64,000 bases of DNA, taken from Leclercia sp. AS011. GTDB taxonomy: Bacteria > Pseudomonadota > Gammaproteobacteria > Enterobacterales > Enterobacteriaceae. A program made the position numbers and the translations under genes. The notes under the pieces were generated by a model. The model was not told the origin of the DNA, made no database searches, and saw only the letters and a list, made by a program, of their open reading frames with translations. The stretch's first letter is position 1; each line of letters starts with the position of its first letter. The stretch is taken from positions 2,294,001 to 2,358,000 of the forward strand of contig NZ_JBBCMA010000001.1 in the NCBI RefSeq assembly GCF_037152535.1, written 5' to 3'. Below are positions 48,475-58,177 of this stretch, piece after piece.

Positions 48475-49305
48475 ATGAATCCGTTTTCGCTCTCCATCGC
48501 GGAGCTTGAAACCCGGGCGCGCTCGATTCGTCGCCGGATCATCGTGCTGAATGCCGAAAGCCCGGCGGGTGGCCATACCGGTGCCGATCTCTCGCAGGTC
48601 GAACTGCTGACCGCCCTCTACTTTCGCATTCTGAACTGCTCCCCGCAGCTGAAGGAGAGCGATGAGCGCGACATCTATATCCAGTCGAAAGGCCACGCGG
48701 TGGGCGGGTATTACTGCGTGCTGGCCGAGGCCGGGTTTATCCCCGTCGAGTGGCTCTCCACCTATCAGCATGCCGATTCTCACCTGCCGGGCCATCCGGT
48801 GAAACATAAAACTCCGGGCATTGAACTGAACACCGGCGCGCTGGGCCATGGTCTGCCGGTGGCGGTGGGGATCGCCCTCGCCGCGAAACGCAACAACAGC
48901 AAGCGCCGGGTGTTTGTGGTCACCGGCGACGGTGAGCTGGCGGAAGGCAGCAACTGGGAAGCCGCGCTGGTGGCCGCCCACTATCAGCTGGATAACCTGT
49001 TTATTATCAACGACAAAAATAACCTTCAGCTGGCGGGCTCTACCAAAGAGATCCTCAATACCGACCCGCTGGATGCGAAATGGAAAGCCTTCGGCCTGGA
49101 AGTGACCGGCTGCAACGGCAACGACATGGCGGATGTGGTCGCCACGCTCGAAGGACTGCAGCCCAACGGCAAGCCCCATGTGGTGATCGCCCATACCACC
49201 AAAGGCGCGGGGATCTCGTTTATTCAGGGACGGCCGGAATGGCACCACCGGGTGCCGAAAGGGGAAGAAATTGAACTGGCGCTGGAGGAACTGAAAGATG
49301 AGTAA
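48475..49305 (+). CDS. aptA: Transketolase-like subunit A (apulose-4-phosphate transketolase AptA)
   Basis: N-terminal, thiamine-diphosphate-binding half of a split transketolase, 276 residues. The ThDP/Mg motif is GDGELAEGSNWEAA (from 151) ending in NDKNN (179-183), and LGHGLPVAVG is typical. An AGGAGG ribosome site precedes the start. Its partner AptB follows with an 8-base overlap. With the isomerase and kinase beside it, the pair fits D-apulose 4-phosphate plus glyceraldehyde 3-phosphate going to xylulose 5-phosphate and dihydroxyacetone phosphate. The family is certain; the substrate is inferred. Confidence 0.82.
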   Translation: MNPFSLSIAELETRARSIRRRIIVLNAESPAGGHTGADLSQVELLTALYFRILNCSPQLKESDERDIYIQSKGHAVGGYYCVLAEAGFIPVEWLSTYQHADSHLPGHPVKHKTPGIELNTGALGHGLPVAVGIALAAKRNNSKRRVFVVTGDGELAEGSNWEAALVAAHYQLDNLFIINDKNNLQLAGSTKEILNTDPLDAKWKAFGLEVTGCNGNDMADVVATLEGLQPNGKPHVVIAHTTKGAGISFIQGRPEWHHRVPKGEEIELALEELKDE

Positions 49306-50248
49306 TAGCGAACACCTCGCCACGGTGATGGTTAATGCCTTTATTGATGCCGTCGATCGCGGCGTGGATCTGGTCCCGGTGGTGGCAGACTCCACCTCCA
49401 CGGCGAAAATCGCCCCCTTTATGCAACGTTTTCCGGGTCGGCTGGTCAACGTCGGCATCGCCGAGCAGACGCTGGTGGGTGCCGCGGCCGGGCTGGCGAT
49501 TGGCGGCAAGATCGCCGTCACCTGTAACGCCGCGCCGTTTTTGATATCCCGCGCTAACGAGCAGATCAAAGTCGACGTCTGCTACAACAACACCAACGTC
49601 AAGCTGTTCGGCCTGAACGCGGGGGCCAGCTACGGCCCGCTCGCCAGCACCCACCACAGCATCGACGATATCGCCATCATGCGCGGCTTCGGCAATATCG
49701 AAATTTACGCCCCGTCGAGCCCCAACGAGTGCCGCCAGATCATCGACTACGCCCTCGACCACGTGGGCCCGGTCTATATCCGCCTCGACGGGAAAAACCT
49801 GCCGGAACTGCATGACGAAAGCTATCGCTTTGCCCCGGGCAACATTGACGTTCTGCGTACCGGCCATGACGTGGCGCTGGTGGCGATGGGATCAACGGTA
49901 CATGAAATAGTGGAAGCCGCCGCACAACTCGCGGAAGAAGGTATTGACGCCACTGTTATCAGCGTTCCATCTATTCGTCCCTGTAATACCCAACAGCTGC
50001 TGGCGGCCATCGCCCCCTGCAAGGCGGTGGTGAGCGTCGAGGAGCATAACGTCAACGGCGGCGTCGGCAGCCTGGTAGCGGAAGTGCTGGCCGAAGCCGG
50101 ATGCGCCGTGCCGCTGAAACGTCTGGGGATCCCGGATGGACAATACGCGATAGCCGCCGACAGAGCGTCAACGCGGGCACGTCATGAGATTGATGTCGCT
50201 GGGGTGGTGAAACACGCCCGGGAAATGGTGACGCGACAGGTTTGCTGA
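49298..50248 (+). CDS. aptB: Transketolase-like subunit B (apulose-4-phosphate transketolase AptB)
   Basis: C-terminal half of the split transketolase, 316 residues: a pyrimidine-binding domain (FPGRLVNVGIAEQTLVGAAA, with the catalytic Glu in IAEQ) and the transketolase C-terminal domain (VALVAMGSTVHEIVEAA...VEEHNVNGGVGSLVAE). The start overlaps the aptA stop. The two subunits together form one active site, as in 1-deoxyxylulose-type split enzymes. Confidence 0.82.
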   Translation: MSNSEHLATVMVNAFIDAVDRGVDLVPVVADSTSTAKIAPFMQRFPGRLVNVGIAEQTLVGAAAGLAIGGKIAVTCNAAPFLISRANEQIKVDVCYNNTNVKLFGLNAGASYGPLASTHHSIDDIAIMRGFGNIEIYAPSSPNECRQIIDYALDHVGPVYIRLDGKNLPELHDESYRFAPGNIDVLRTGHDVALVAMGSTVHEIVEAAAQLAEEGIDATVISVPSIRPCNTQQLLAAIAPCKAVVSVEEHNVNGGVGSLVAEVLAEAGCAVPLKRLGIPDGQYAIAADRASTRARHEIDVAGVVKHAREMVTRQVC

Positions 50249-50281
50249 AAATAACAACAACATCTTACTGGAGAAAAAGCA

Positions 50282-51700
50282 ATGTCCCGAATTCCTCAAC
50301 AACTGACGATGGGCGTGGTCATCGGCAACCGCGGGTTTTTCCCGAGCTATCTGGTGGCAGAGGCGCGCGAGCAGGCCATCGCCCTGTTTGGCCGCCTCGG
50401 TATCAACACCATCATGCTCGATCCGAGCCAGACCGAACTCGGCGGCGTCGAAACCCGTCAGGATGCCAAAGCCTGTGCCGAGCTGTTTCGCGCCCATCGG
50501 GATCGCATTCATGGCGTGGTGGTGCTGCTGCCCAACTTCGGCGATGAAAAAGCCATCGCCGAAACCCTGCGTCTCTCCGGCCTGAACGTGCCGGTGCTGG
50601 TTCAGGCCGAGGAAGATAACCTCGATAAAATGGGGCTCGCCACCCGCCGCGACAGCTTCTGCGGCAAGATCTCCCTGTGCAACAACCTGCGTCAGTATGG
50701 CATTCCCTTTACCCTCACCACCCAGCACGTCTGCGCCCTCACCGGCGAGGTGTTTGCGCAGGATCTGCGGCGCTTCGAGCAGGTGTGCCGCGTGGTGAGC
50801 AGCATGCGCGGGGTGCGCGTGGGGGCGATCGGTGCCCGTCCGGCGGGCTTCAACACCGTGCGCTACAGCGAGAAGCTGCTGGAAAGACTGGGCATTGCCG
50901 TGGAAACCCTCGACCTGTCCGAAGTCTTTACCCGGATTAAAACCCTGCGCGATGACGATATTCGCGTGGATGAAAAGCGCCGGATCCTGATCGACAACGC
51001 CGACGCCAGCCGCATTCCGGCGGATAAACTGGTGACCATGGCGAAGCTGTTTGTGGTGATCAGCGAGTGGGTGGTCGCCAACGACATCGACACCACCGCC
51101 ATTCAGTGCTGGACCTCCCTGCAGGAGAACCTCGGGATTAACGTCTGCTCGATCATGAGCGTGATGTCCGGCCAGCTGATGCCGAGCGCCTGTGAAGTGG
51201 ACGTGATGGGAGCGCTCTCCATGTTCGCCCTGGCGAGCAGCAATATGAATCCCGCCTCGATTGCCGACTGGAACAACAACTTCGGCGACGATCGCGACAA
51301 ATGCGTCCTGTTCCACTGCGGTAACTTCGCCGCCTCCAGCCTTGAGTCTCCGCACATGGGCACCGCCGACATCATCGGCACCACGGTGGGGAAAGAGAAC
51401 ACCTGCGGCGCGGTCCACGGTCGTCTGAAAAGCGGGCCGCTGACCTACTTCCGCCTGAGCACCGACGATCTGACCGGCGAGATCAAAGCCTACGTGGGCC
51501 AGGGCCAGTCGGTGGACGATCCGCTGGATACCGTGGGCTGCCGGGCGGTGATCCAGGTTCCGCATCTGGAGAACCTGCTGAACTGGATCTGCCGCAACGG
51601 CTTTGAGCATCACGTGGCGATGAACCACTCCGCCAGCGCGGAGATCCTGCATGAGGCCTTTACCCGCTACCTCGGCGTCTCAACCTATCTCCATCGTTAA
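50282..51700 (+). CDS. apiI: Fucose-isomerase-family sugar isomerase (probable D-apiose isomerase)
   Basis: 472 residues of the L-fucose/L-arabinose isomerase superfamily. The C-terminal core has SGQLMPSACEVDVMGALSM (Glu and Asp metal ligands) and LFHCGNFA (histidine ligand). In D-apiose catabolism the isomerase makes D-apulose from D-apiose. It lies between aptB and the kinase in one operon. The symbol follows the pathway assignment and is inferred; a different branched or rare aldose cannot be excluded. Confidence 0.7.
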   Translation: MSRIPQQLTMGVVIGNRGFFPSYLVAEAREQAIALFGRLGINTIMLDPSQTELGGVETRQDAKACAELFRAHRDRIHGVVVLLPNFGDEKAIAETLRLSGLNVPVLVQAEEDNLDKMGLATRRDSFCGKISLCNNLRQYGIPFTLTTQHVCALTGEVFAQDLRRFEQVCRVVSSMRGVRVGAIGARPAGFNTVRYSEKLLERLGIAVETLDLSEVFTRIKTLRDDDIRVDEKRRILIDNADASRIPADKLVTMAKLFVVISEWVVANDIDTTAIQCWTSLQENLGINVCSIMSVMSGQLMPSACEVDVMGALSMFALASSNMNPASIADWNNNFGDDRDKCVLFHCGNFAASSLESPHMGTADIIGTTVGKENTCGAVHGRLKSGPLTYFRLSTDDLTGEIKAYVGQGQSVDDPLDTVGCRAVIQVPHLENLLNWICRNGFEHHVAMNHSASAEILHEAFTRYLGVSTYLHR

Positions 51701-51714
51701 GCCAGGAGGCCGCC

Positions 51715-53214
51715 ATGTCGGTAAGCAAGGAGATCATTATTGCCCTCGATGAGGGCACGACCAACGCCAAAGCGGTGGCGCTGGACGCAGGCGGTCACGT
51801 GGTGGCGAGTTTCTCCCGGGCGCTGGCGATCCAGACTCCGCACGACGGCTGGGTAGAACAATCCGCCGAACTGCTGGTGGAGGCCTCCCTCGACGTGGTG
51901 GCCCGCGCGATCGCCACCGTCGGGGTGGAGAGGGTTGCCGCGCTGGCGATCGGCAATCAGCGTGAGACAGTCGTGGGCTGGGATCGGGTCACGGGTAAAC
52001 CTGTTGCCCCGGCGCTCAGCTGGCAGTGTTCCCGCACCGCGGCCTTTTGCCATCAGCTGCGGGAGCACGGCCACGGGCCGAACATCAAGGCGGTGACGGG
52101 CCTGCCCATCGCGCCGCTGTTTTCAGCCTCCAAAATGCGCTGGCTGCTGGATAACACCCCCGATGGCGCAGAGCGCGCCGCCCGGGGTGAGATCTGCCTC
52201 GGCACCGTTGACAGCTGGCTGCTGTGGCAGCTGACTCAGGGCCAGGCCTTCAGCTGCGACTACGCCAATGCCGCCCGCACCCAGCTGATGAACCTGCATA
52301 CCGCCGACTGGGATCCGCAGATGCTGGCGCTGTTTGGCATTCCGCGCGCGGCACTGCCGGAGATCAAGCCCTCCAGCGGGCTGTTTGGTTATACCCGCGG
52401 CTGCCCGTCCATTCCTGACGGCCTGCCGGTGATGGCGATGATCGGCGACTCCCACGCCGCGCTTTTTGCTCACGGTCTGGGTGCCGAAGGCTGCGTGAAA
52501 GCGACCTACGGCACCGGTTCGTCGGTGATGGCCCCGGTCGCTTCCGCCCGCTGCGACGTCAGCGCGCTGGCGACCACCGTGGCGTGGCATGACGGCGACA
52601 CGCTGGTCTACGGGCTGGAGGGCAATATTCCCCATACCGGCGACGCGGTGGCCTGGATGGCAGACAGCACCGGCCTCAGCGAGCTGCCCCAGGTGGAGCT
52701 TGCCCATGCGCTGAACACCCTGCCCCGCTCGGTGGACTCGACTCTCGGCGTCTACTTTGTTCCGGCGCTTACCGGTCTTGGCGCACCCTGGTGGGATGAA
52801 AACGCCCGCGGCATGATCCACGGCCTGAGCCGGGGAGTAACGCGAGCGCACCTGATCCGCGCGGCGCTGGAGTCCATCGCCTATCAGATAGCCGACGTGG
52901 TGCAGGCGATGCACACCCATCCGGGCTTTACCCTCAACGCACTGATGGTGGACGGCGGGCCGACAAAAAACGACTGGCTGATGCAGTATCAGGCCGATCT
53001 CCTCGGCTGCCCGGTGCTGCGCAGCGACGTGCCGGAACTCTCAGCCATCGGGGCCGCCCTGCTGGCGCGTAAGGCGCTGTTTAACCTCACCACCGCGCAG
53101 CTGCGCCAGTATCTGCCGGAACACGTCACCTTTACACCGGACATGGCGCGTCACGCCCGACTACAGAGCCGCTGGCAAGCCTGGCAGGAGGCGGTTGAGC
53201 GGGTAAGAACGTAA
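51715..53214 (+). CDS. aplK: FGGY-family carbohydrate kinase (probable D-apulose kinase)
   Basis: 499 residues of the FGGY kinase family. The N-terminal phosphate motif is IALDEGTTNAKAVALD and the C-terminal ATP-site motif is VDGGPTKNDWLMQYQADLLG. WVEQSAE is typical of the substrate side. It would phosphorylate D-apulose to D-apulose 4-phosphate ahead of AptAB. A CCAGGAGG ribosome site precedes the ATG. It is the last gene of the operon, followed by a terminator hairpin. Confidence 0.75.
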   Translation: MSVSKEIIIALDEGTTNAKAVALDAGGHVVASFSRALAIQTPHDGWVEQSAELLVEASLDVVARAIATVGVERVAALAIGNQRETVVGWDRVTGKPVAPALSWQCSRTAAFCHQLREHGHGPNIKAVTGLPIAPLFSASKMRWLLDNTPDGAERAARGEICLGTVDSWLLWQLTQGQAFSCDYANAARTQLMNLHTADWDPQMLALFGIPRAALPEIKPSSGLFGYTRGCPSIPDGLPVMAMIGDSHAALFAHGLGAEGCVKATYGTGSSVMAPVASARCDVSALATTVAWHDGDTLVYGLEGNIPHTGDAVAWMADSTGLSELPQVELAHALNTLPRSVDSTLGVYFVPALTGLGAPWWDENARGMIHGLSRGVTRAHLIRAALESIAYQIADVVQAMHTHPGFTLNALMVDGGPTKNDWLMQYQADLLGCPVLRSDVPELSAIGAALLARKALFNLTTAQLRQYLPEHVTFTPDMARHARLQSRWQAWQEAVERVRT

Positions 53215-53218
53215 AAAT

Positions 53219-53247
53219 GCCCCGTCCGGCTCATCACCAGACGGGGC
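53219..53247 (+). terminator. Hairpin after the sugar kinase gene
   Basis: GCCCCGTC (53219-53226) pairs with GACGGGGC (53240-53247), followed by AAATAA, five bases after the stop. The T run is missing, so it may act with help. Confidence 0.55.
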
Positions 53248-53310
53248 AAATAAACGGGTGCCCGAACCAAACCGACAACCGGATAAGCGGGGATTGCTCC
53301 CCGCGTACCG

Positions 53311-53463
53311 CTACTTCTTCGTTTCGTAAGCGAGAACAGCTTTCACTTCCATATCACGCTCCTTAAAGCTCAGTTCGCATAACTGCTCGTGAACCAGAAA
53401 CGTGACTCCCAGCACTGTTAAACTCAGAACCAGGATCGCCGCAAGGGCGTACTTGTTAAGCAT
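53311..53463 (-). CDS. hokE: HokE type I toxin
   Basis: 50-residue Hok/Gef peptide: a single membrane helix at about 5-24 ([15 protein letters not shown]), a periplasmic cysteine (Cys29 in LCE) and the family end [10 protein letters not shown]. Overproduced Hok peptides depolarise the inner membrane. E. coli hokE sits between entD and ybdK, so this is the same locus, displaced by the sugar genes. The reading frame is intact, unlike many hok relics. The start MLNKYALAA follows AGGAGGC. Confidence 0.9.
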   Translation of the reverse strand: MLNKYALAAILVLSLTVLGVTFLVHEQLCELSFKERDMEVKAVLAYETKK

Positions 53464-53496
53464 GTCATTGCCTCCTTGCCAAGAAGGGGCTACCAT

Positions 53497-53556
53497 CCAA
53501 ATTGTTCAGGTTTGGTGTGGTAGCCCCGGTTGATGGAAACATCTCCGGGGCTTTTG
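53497..53556 (+). ncRNA. Sok-like antisense RNA opposite the hokE leader
   Basis: On the plus strand AGCCCCGG (53522-53529) pairs with CCGGGGCT (53545-53552), with an inner GATG/CATC stem closed by GAAA and a TTTT end (53552-53555). This is the terminator shape of Sok RNAs and lies opposite the hokE mRNA leader. The 5' end is estimated. Confidence 0.55.
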
Positions 53557-53703
53557 CTTTCTGCCTCACCACACCTGCCTGAGCTCAGAAAGCATCAGGC
53601 ACCCGCTGCAATACTACTCTCGTATTGCCGAAAAAATCGCTCTTTAACTGTATATTTAACCAGTTGAATAGCCTTTTCAGAATACGTTCAGATTACCGGG
53701 AAA

Positions 53704-54417
53704 TCAGGCCGTTTCCGGACGCACATGAAACGTCTCAAGGCGTCTGATTTGTCGCCCTTCACTATCAAAATTGTCCGCCGCCAGCCAGGCGCGGATGGCC
53801 GCGTCCCGCTCTGACCATTCGCTGTCGATGATCGACAGCATATCGCTGTCGCGGTTACGGCCTTTACGCACCAGTTTCTGCCGCAGCCGCCCTTCCCAGC
53901 TAAAGCCGAGCCGCTCGGCGGCACGGCGCGAGGCAATGTTCATCGAATCGCACTTCCACTCCAGCCGACGGTAGCCCCGCTCAAATCCGTATTTCAGCAG
54001 CAGCCAGACCGCTTCGGTGCCGAGCGGGGTGTTTTTCATTTTTCGCGACCAGGTGACATGACCGATCTCCACCGAGCCCAGCTGCTGTTCGATCGCCATA
54101 TAACAGACCAGCCCGACGGCGCGTTCGCTGTGACAATCGATCACCGCAAAGGGCACCAGCGCCTCGTCCTGCACTTTGCCCTGCAACCAGTCAACGGTCT
54201 CCTCTACGCTGGCGGGCTGATTGCTGGCAAGCCAGGTCCAGTCGCTGTCGTCGCCCAGCGCGTACGCCTCGAACAGATCTACCGCGTGTTCTACCGCATC
54301 CAGCGGTTCAAGGCGGCAAAAGCGTCCTTCCAGTACGCCACGCTCTAATACGTTGGCACCCTGCCAGCCGGGAACAGGATCGTTAACGGTCTGCCCCCAT
54401 TTATTGATTTCCGGCAC
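53704..54417 (-). CDS. GNAT acetyltransferase (RimJ/RimL-like)
   Basis: 237 residues of the GNAT fold in the ribosomal-protein acetyltransferase class: VEIGHVTWSRKMKNTPLGTEAVWLL (acetyl-CoA loop region) and LEWKCDSMNIASRRAAERLGF (the helix typical of the RimJ/RimL group). The substrate is unknown. The ATG at 54417 has an AGGTAG site. It stands alone, convergent with hokE's neighbours and divergent from the peptide importer. Confidence 0.8.
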   Translation of the reverse strand: MPEINKWGQTVNDPVPGWQGANVLERGVLEGRFCRLEPLDAVEHAVDLFEAYALGDDSDWTWLASNQPASVEETVDWLQGKVQDEALVPFAVIDCHSERAVGLVCYMAIEQQLGSVEIGHVTWSRKMKNTPLGTEAVWLLLKYGFERGYRRLEWKCDSMNIASRRAAERLGFSWEGRLRQKLVRKGRNRDSDMLSIIDSEWSERDAAIRAWLAADNFDSEGRQIRRLETFHVRPETA

Positions 54418-54627
54418 GCTACTACCTCTTTTTTTTGTTAAAAAATTGTTATTTCACAATACAGGATTGTTGGCTTAACGGTAACGCTGACCGCGCTAAT
54501 AACCATAAATAATTCGTTATGCGCGACAGGAATAAGCTAAGCAGAATTAAGACTTTCCTAATTTCTGTCGGCCCCCCTAACGTAACGGTCTATAAAACAA
54601 TCAAAAACAAGAATTTCAGGGATCGCT

Positions 54628-56196
54628 ATGAACAAAAAACTCCTGCCGTTACTGGTGCTGGCTGCACTGTCAGCTACCGCACATGCCGCTACGCCGCCTG
54701 ATACGCTGGTTGTTGCTCAGGGTCTGGATGATATCGTGAGCCTCGATCCGGCCGAAGCTAACGAGCTCTCCAGCATTCAGACCGTGCCCAGCCTGTATCA
54801 ACGTCTGGTCCAGCCGGACCGCGATAACCCGGAAAAAATCACCCCGATTCTGGCCGAGAGCTGGGAAGCGGATGCGGTAGCAAAAACCCTGACCATCAAG
54901 CTGAAACCGGACGCGAAATTTGCCTCCGGCAACCCGCTGCGCCCGGAAGACGTGATTTTCTCGTATACCCGCGCCGTCACGCTGAACAAATCCCCGGCCT
55001 TTATCCTCAACGTGCTGGGCTGGGACGCCAGTAACATCGCCAGCAAGCTGAAAAAGGTGGATGACCACACCCTGCAGCTGCACTGGACGGCAGACGTCAG
55101 CCCGTCCGTGGCGCTGAACATTCTCTCCACGCCGATTGCCTCTATCGTGGACGAGAAGCTGGTCGCCGCCAACGTGAAGGGCGATGATCAGGGTAACGCG
55201 TGGCTGAAGATGCACTCGGCGGGCAGCGGCGCGTATAAAATGCGCGTCTATCAGCCGCATCAGGCTATCGTGCTGGAAGCCAACGCCAGCGCGCCGGGCG
55301 GTGCGCCAAAGCTGAAGAACATTATTATTAAAAACGTCCCGGATCCGGCCTCACGTCGTCTGCTGATTGAGCAGGGTGATGCGGACGTCGCCCGCGATCT
55401 CGGTGCCGACCAGGTCGGTGCCCTTAACGGCAAGCCGGGCGTCACCGTGCTGAGCATCCCCTCTGCGGAGCAGAACTACCTGGTCTTTAACGCGGGTAAC
55501 AGCGCCAATCCGCTGCTGAATAACCCGGCCTTCTGGGAAGCGGCACGCTGGCTGGTGGATTATGAAGGCATCACCAAAGATCTGCTGAAAGGCCAGTATT
55601 TTGTTCACCAGAGCTTCCTGCCGGTCGGCCTGCCTGGCGCACTGGAGAACAATCCGTTCAAATTTGATCCGGCCAAAGCGAAAGCGATTCTGGCGAAAGC
55701 GGGTATCAAAGATGCGCACTTCACGCTGGACGTAGAGAACAAACCGCCGTTTATCACCCTCGCTCAGTCGATGCAGGCGAGCTTCGCCCAGGGTGGCGTG
55801 AAGATCGACCTGCTGCCCGCCGCCGGGAGCCAGGTGTATGCCCGCGTGCGGGCTAAACAACACCAGGCCGCTATCCGCCTGTGGATTCCGGACTACTTCG
55901 ACGCCCACTCCAACGCCAGCGCCTTCGCCTGGAACGACGGTAAATCCAGCACCGTGGCCGGGCTAAACGGCTGGCAGATCCCGGAGCTGAATAAAGCCAC
56001 GCTGGCGGCGGTCGCCGAGCCGGATCCGGCCAAACGCCTTGACCTGTATAAGCAGATGCAGGAGCAATTGCAGCAGACCTCGCCGTATGTGTTTGTCGAT
56101 CAGGGCAAAACCCAGATTGTGGTGCGCAATAACGTGAAGGGTTATCAGCAGGGGCTGAATGCGGATATGGTCTGGTACGACCGCGTAACCAAGTAA
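54628..56196 (+). CDS. Peptide/nickel-type ABC importer, periplasmic binding protein
   Basis: 522 residues of the DppA/OppA/NikA binding-protein family. The signal peptide is 1-20 (ATAHA-ATPPD), then the family N-terminus (LVVAQGLDDIVSLDPAEA) and WEADAVAKTLTIKLKPDAKF. It begins a five-gene importer operon. The ligand is not evident; the small ATPases make it closer in layout to NikABCDE than to Dpp. Short peptides, nickel complexes or opine-like compounds are all possible. Confidence 0.82.
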   Translation: MNKKLLPLLVLAALSATAHAATPPDTLVVAQGLDDIVSLDPAEANELSSIQTVPSLYQRLVQPDRDNPEKITPILAESWEADAVAKTLTIKLKPDAKFASGNPLRPEDVIFSYTRAVTLNKSPAFILNVLGWDASNIASKLKKVDDHTLQLHWTADVSPSVALNILSTPIASIVDEKLVAANVKGDDQGNAWLKMHSAGSGAYKMRVYQPHQAIVLEANASAPGGAPKLKNIIIKNVPDPASRRLLIEQGDADVARDLGADQVGALNGKPGVTVLSIPSAEQNYLVFNAGNSANPLLNNPAFWEAARWLVDYEGITKDLLKGQYFVHQSFLPVGLPGALENNPFKFDPAKAKAILAKAGIKDAHFTLDVENKPPFITLAQSMQASFAQGGVKIDLLPAAGSQVYARVRAKQHQAAIRLWIPDYFDAHSNASAFAWNDGKSSTVAGLNGWQIPELNKATLAAVAEPDPAKRLDLYKQMQEQLQQTSPYVFVDQGKTQIVVRNNVKGYQQGLNADMVWYDRVTK

Positions 56197-56200
56197 GTTT

Positions 56201-56288
56201 TGTAGGCCGGGTAAGGCGTAGCCGCCACCCGGCATCTGGCCGCACAGACAGCCATTGCCCGGCGGCGCTGCGCTTGCACGGGCCTACG
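56201..56288. repeat. BIME between binding-protein and permease genes
   Basis: Two inverted REP units (56201-56233 and 56257-56288) lie directly after the binder gene within the operon, like the one at 13449-13515. Both may favour high binder expression. Confidence 0.85.
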
Positions 56289-56321
56289 TCCCCTGGAACC
56301 ACCCGGCAACAAGAGATTCCC

Positions 56322-57344
56322 ATGCCTCATCTATCCACCCACGTGGCGCGCGTTTTACAGGGTCTGCTGACCCTGTTCCTTACGCTGCTCGGGCTTTTAC
56401 TCGTGACCTTTGCGCTCTCCGCGCTCTCGCCGGTCGATCGCGTTTTGCAGATCGTCGGCGATCATGCCAGTCAGTCCACCTACAATCAGGTTCGCCACCA
56501 GCTCGGGCTGGATCGGCCGCTGCCGGTGCAGTTCTGGCACTATCTGGTTAATCTTGCGCAGGGCGATCTCGGCACCGCCAGCGCCACCGGGCAGCCGGTA
56601 TTGCAGGATCTGCTCCACGCCTTCCCCGCCACCCTCGAGCTGGCTACCCTGGCACTGATTGTCGGGGCCGTACTGGGGGTGATCGCTGGGGTGCTGTGCG
56701 CCCGCTATGCCGGTTCGCCGCTCGACCTGGTTATCCGCACCCTCACCCTGCTCGGTAATTCGGTACCCATTTTCTGGCTCGGGCTGCTGATGCTGGCGCT
56801 GTTCTACGCGAAGCTACAGTGGAGCGCCGGGCCCGGTCGACTGGACGATATCTGGCAGTACACCGTTGAGCCGCGCAGCGGATTTGCGCTGATCGACACC
56901 TGGCTTTCCGGCGACATGGCGGCCTTTAAAAACGCCGTCAGCCATCTGGTTTTGCCGGTGCTGCTGCTGGCTTACTATTCGCTGGCGAGCATCACCCGCC
57001 TGACCCGCTCGGCATGTCTGAGCGAGATGAACAAAGAGTACATCCTGCTGGCGCGGGCCAAAGGGGCGGGCGAGATGACCATCCTGCTGCGCCACGTGCT
57101 GCCCAATATTCGCAGCACCCTGCTGACGGTAATTGCGCTGGCGTACACCACCATGCTGGAAGGGGCGGTATTAACCGAAACGGTCTTCTCATGGCCGGGA
57201 ATTGGTCGCTACCTCACCACCGCGCTGTTCGCCGGGGATACCACCGCCATCATGGGCGGGACGCTGCTTATCGGCGTCTGTTTTGTGCTGATCAATAACC
57301 TGACCGACCTGCTGGTGCGGTTCACTGACCCAAGGGTGCGCTGA
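56322..57344 (+). CDS. Peptide/nickel-type ABC importer, permease 1
   Basis: DppB/NikB-type permease, 340 residues, about six membrane segments, with the coupling loop EYILLARAKGAGEMTILLRHVLPN and the N-terminal GDLGTASATGQPV pattern. The start at 56322 is chosen because the upstream 48 bases are part of the REP. It overlaps permease 2 by one base. Confidence 0.87.
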   Translation: MPHLSTHVARVLQGLLTLFLTLLGLLLVTFALSALSPVDRVLQIVGDHASQSTYNQVRHQLGLDRPLPVQFWHYLVNLAQGDLGTASATGQPVLQDLLHAFPATLELATLALIVGAVLGVIAGVLCARYAGSPLDLVIRTLTLLGNSVPIFWLGLLMLALFYAKLQWSAGPGRLDDIWQYTVEPRSGFALIDTWLSGDMAAFKNAVSHLVLPVLLLAYYSLASITRLTRSACLSEMNKEYILLARAKGAGEMTILLRHVLPNIRSTLLTVIALAYTTMLEGAVLTETVFSWPGIGRYLTTALFAGDTTAIMGGTLLIGVCFVLINNLTDLLVRFTDPRVR

Positions 57345-58177
57345 TGCCGTTTTATCTGTTTTTACGTCGGCTGCGCCGCTCGCCAGCGGCATTTTGCGGG
57401 CTGGTCATCATTACCCTGCTGCTGCTGGTAGCGCTGTTTGCGCCGTGGCTGGCACCGCTGGATCCGAACTGGCAGGATGCTGCCGCCCGTCTGCAGCCGC
57501 CTGGTGCCCAACACTGGCTCGGCACTGACAGCTACGGGCGCGACCTGCTCTCAAGGCTGATCTACGGCAGCCGTCCGGCGCTGGGGCTGGTAGCCTTAGT
57601 AACGGTGATTACCTTGCCCGCGGGGCTGCTGGTGGGGATTTTATCCGGCTACTACGGCGGCTGGCTGGAGCGGGTGTTGATGCGCTTTACCGACGTGGTG
57701 ATGTCGATGCCGCGCCTGATCCTCGCCTTTGCCTTTGTCGCCATGCTCGGTCCGGGGCTGGTCAACGGCGCGCTGGCGCTGGCCTTAACCACCTGGCCGG
57801 CTTACGCCCGTCAGGCGCGCAGCGAGATCCAGCGTCTGCGCCACAGCGACTATCTGGCGGCGGCCGAGATGATGGGCATCCGCGGTTTTCGCCTGCTGCT
57901 GGGGCATATTCTGCCGCTGTGTCTGCCCTCGGCTATCGTGCGTCTGGCGCTGGATCTGGCCGGGATTATCCTCGCCGCAGCCGGACTGGGCTTTCTCGGC
58001 CTCGGCGCGCGTCCGCCGATGGCGGAATGGGGGGCGATGATCGCTGACGGGATGCAGGTCATTTTCGATCAGTGGTGGATTGCCGCCATTCCGGGCGGGG
58101 CGATCCTGATCGCCAGCCTGGCCTTTAATCTGCTGGGCGACGGCCTGCGCGACGTGCTGGAGCCACAACATGACTGA
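57344..58177 (+). CDS. Peptide/nickel-type ABC importer, permease 2
   Basis: DppC/NikC-type permease, 277 residues (the size of NikC). It has the family N-terminal WLAPLDPNWQDAAARL, GTDSYGRDLLSRLIYGSRPAL and the coupling loop YLAAAEMMGIRGFRLLLGHILP. It overlaps both neighbours (1 base and 8 bases). Confidence 0.88.
   Translation: MPFYLFLRRLRRSPAAFCGLVIITLLLLVALFAPWLAPLDPNWQDAAARLQPPGAQHWLGTDSYGRDLLSRLIYGSRPALGLVALVTVITLPAGLLVGILSGYYGGWLERVLMRFTDVVMSMPRLILAFAFVAMLGPGLVNGALALALTTWPAYARQARSEIQRLRHSDYLAAAEMMGIRGFRLLLGHILPLCLPSAIVRLALDLAGIILAAAGLGFLGLGARPPMAEWGAMIADGMQVIFDQWWIAAIPGGAILIASLAFNLLGDGLRDVLEPQHD

Noticed and set aside
53219..53260. Attachment site or transposon end at the border of the sugar locus
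   Set aside because: No direct repeat, tRNA, integrase or insertion sequence was found at either border.
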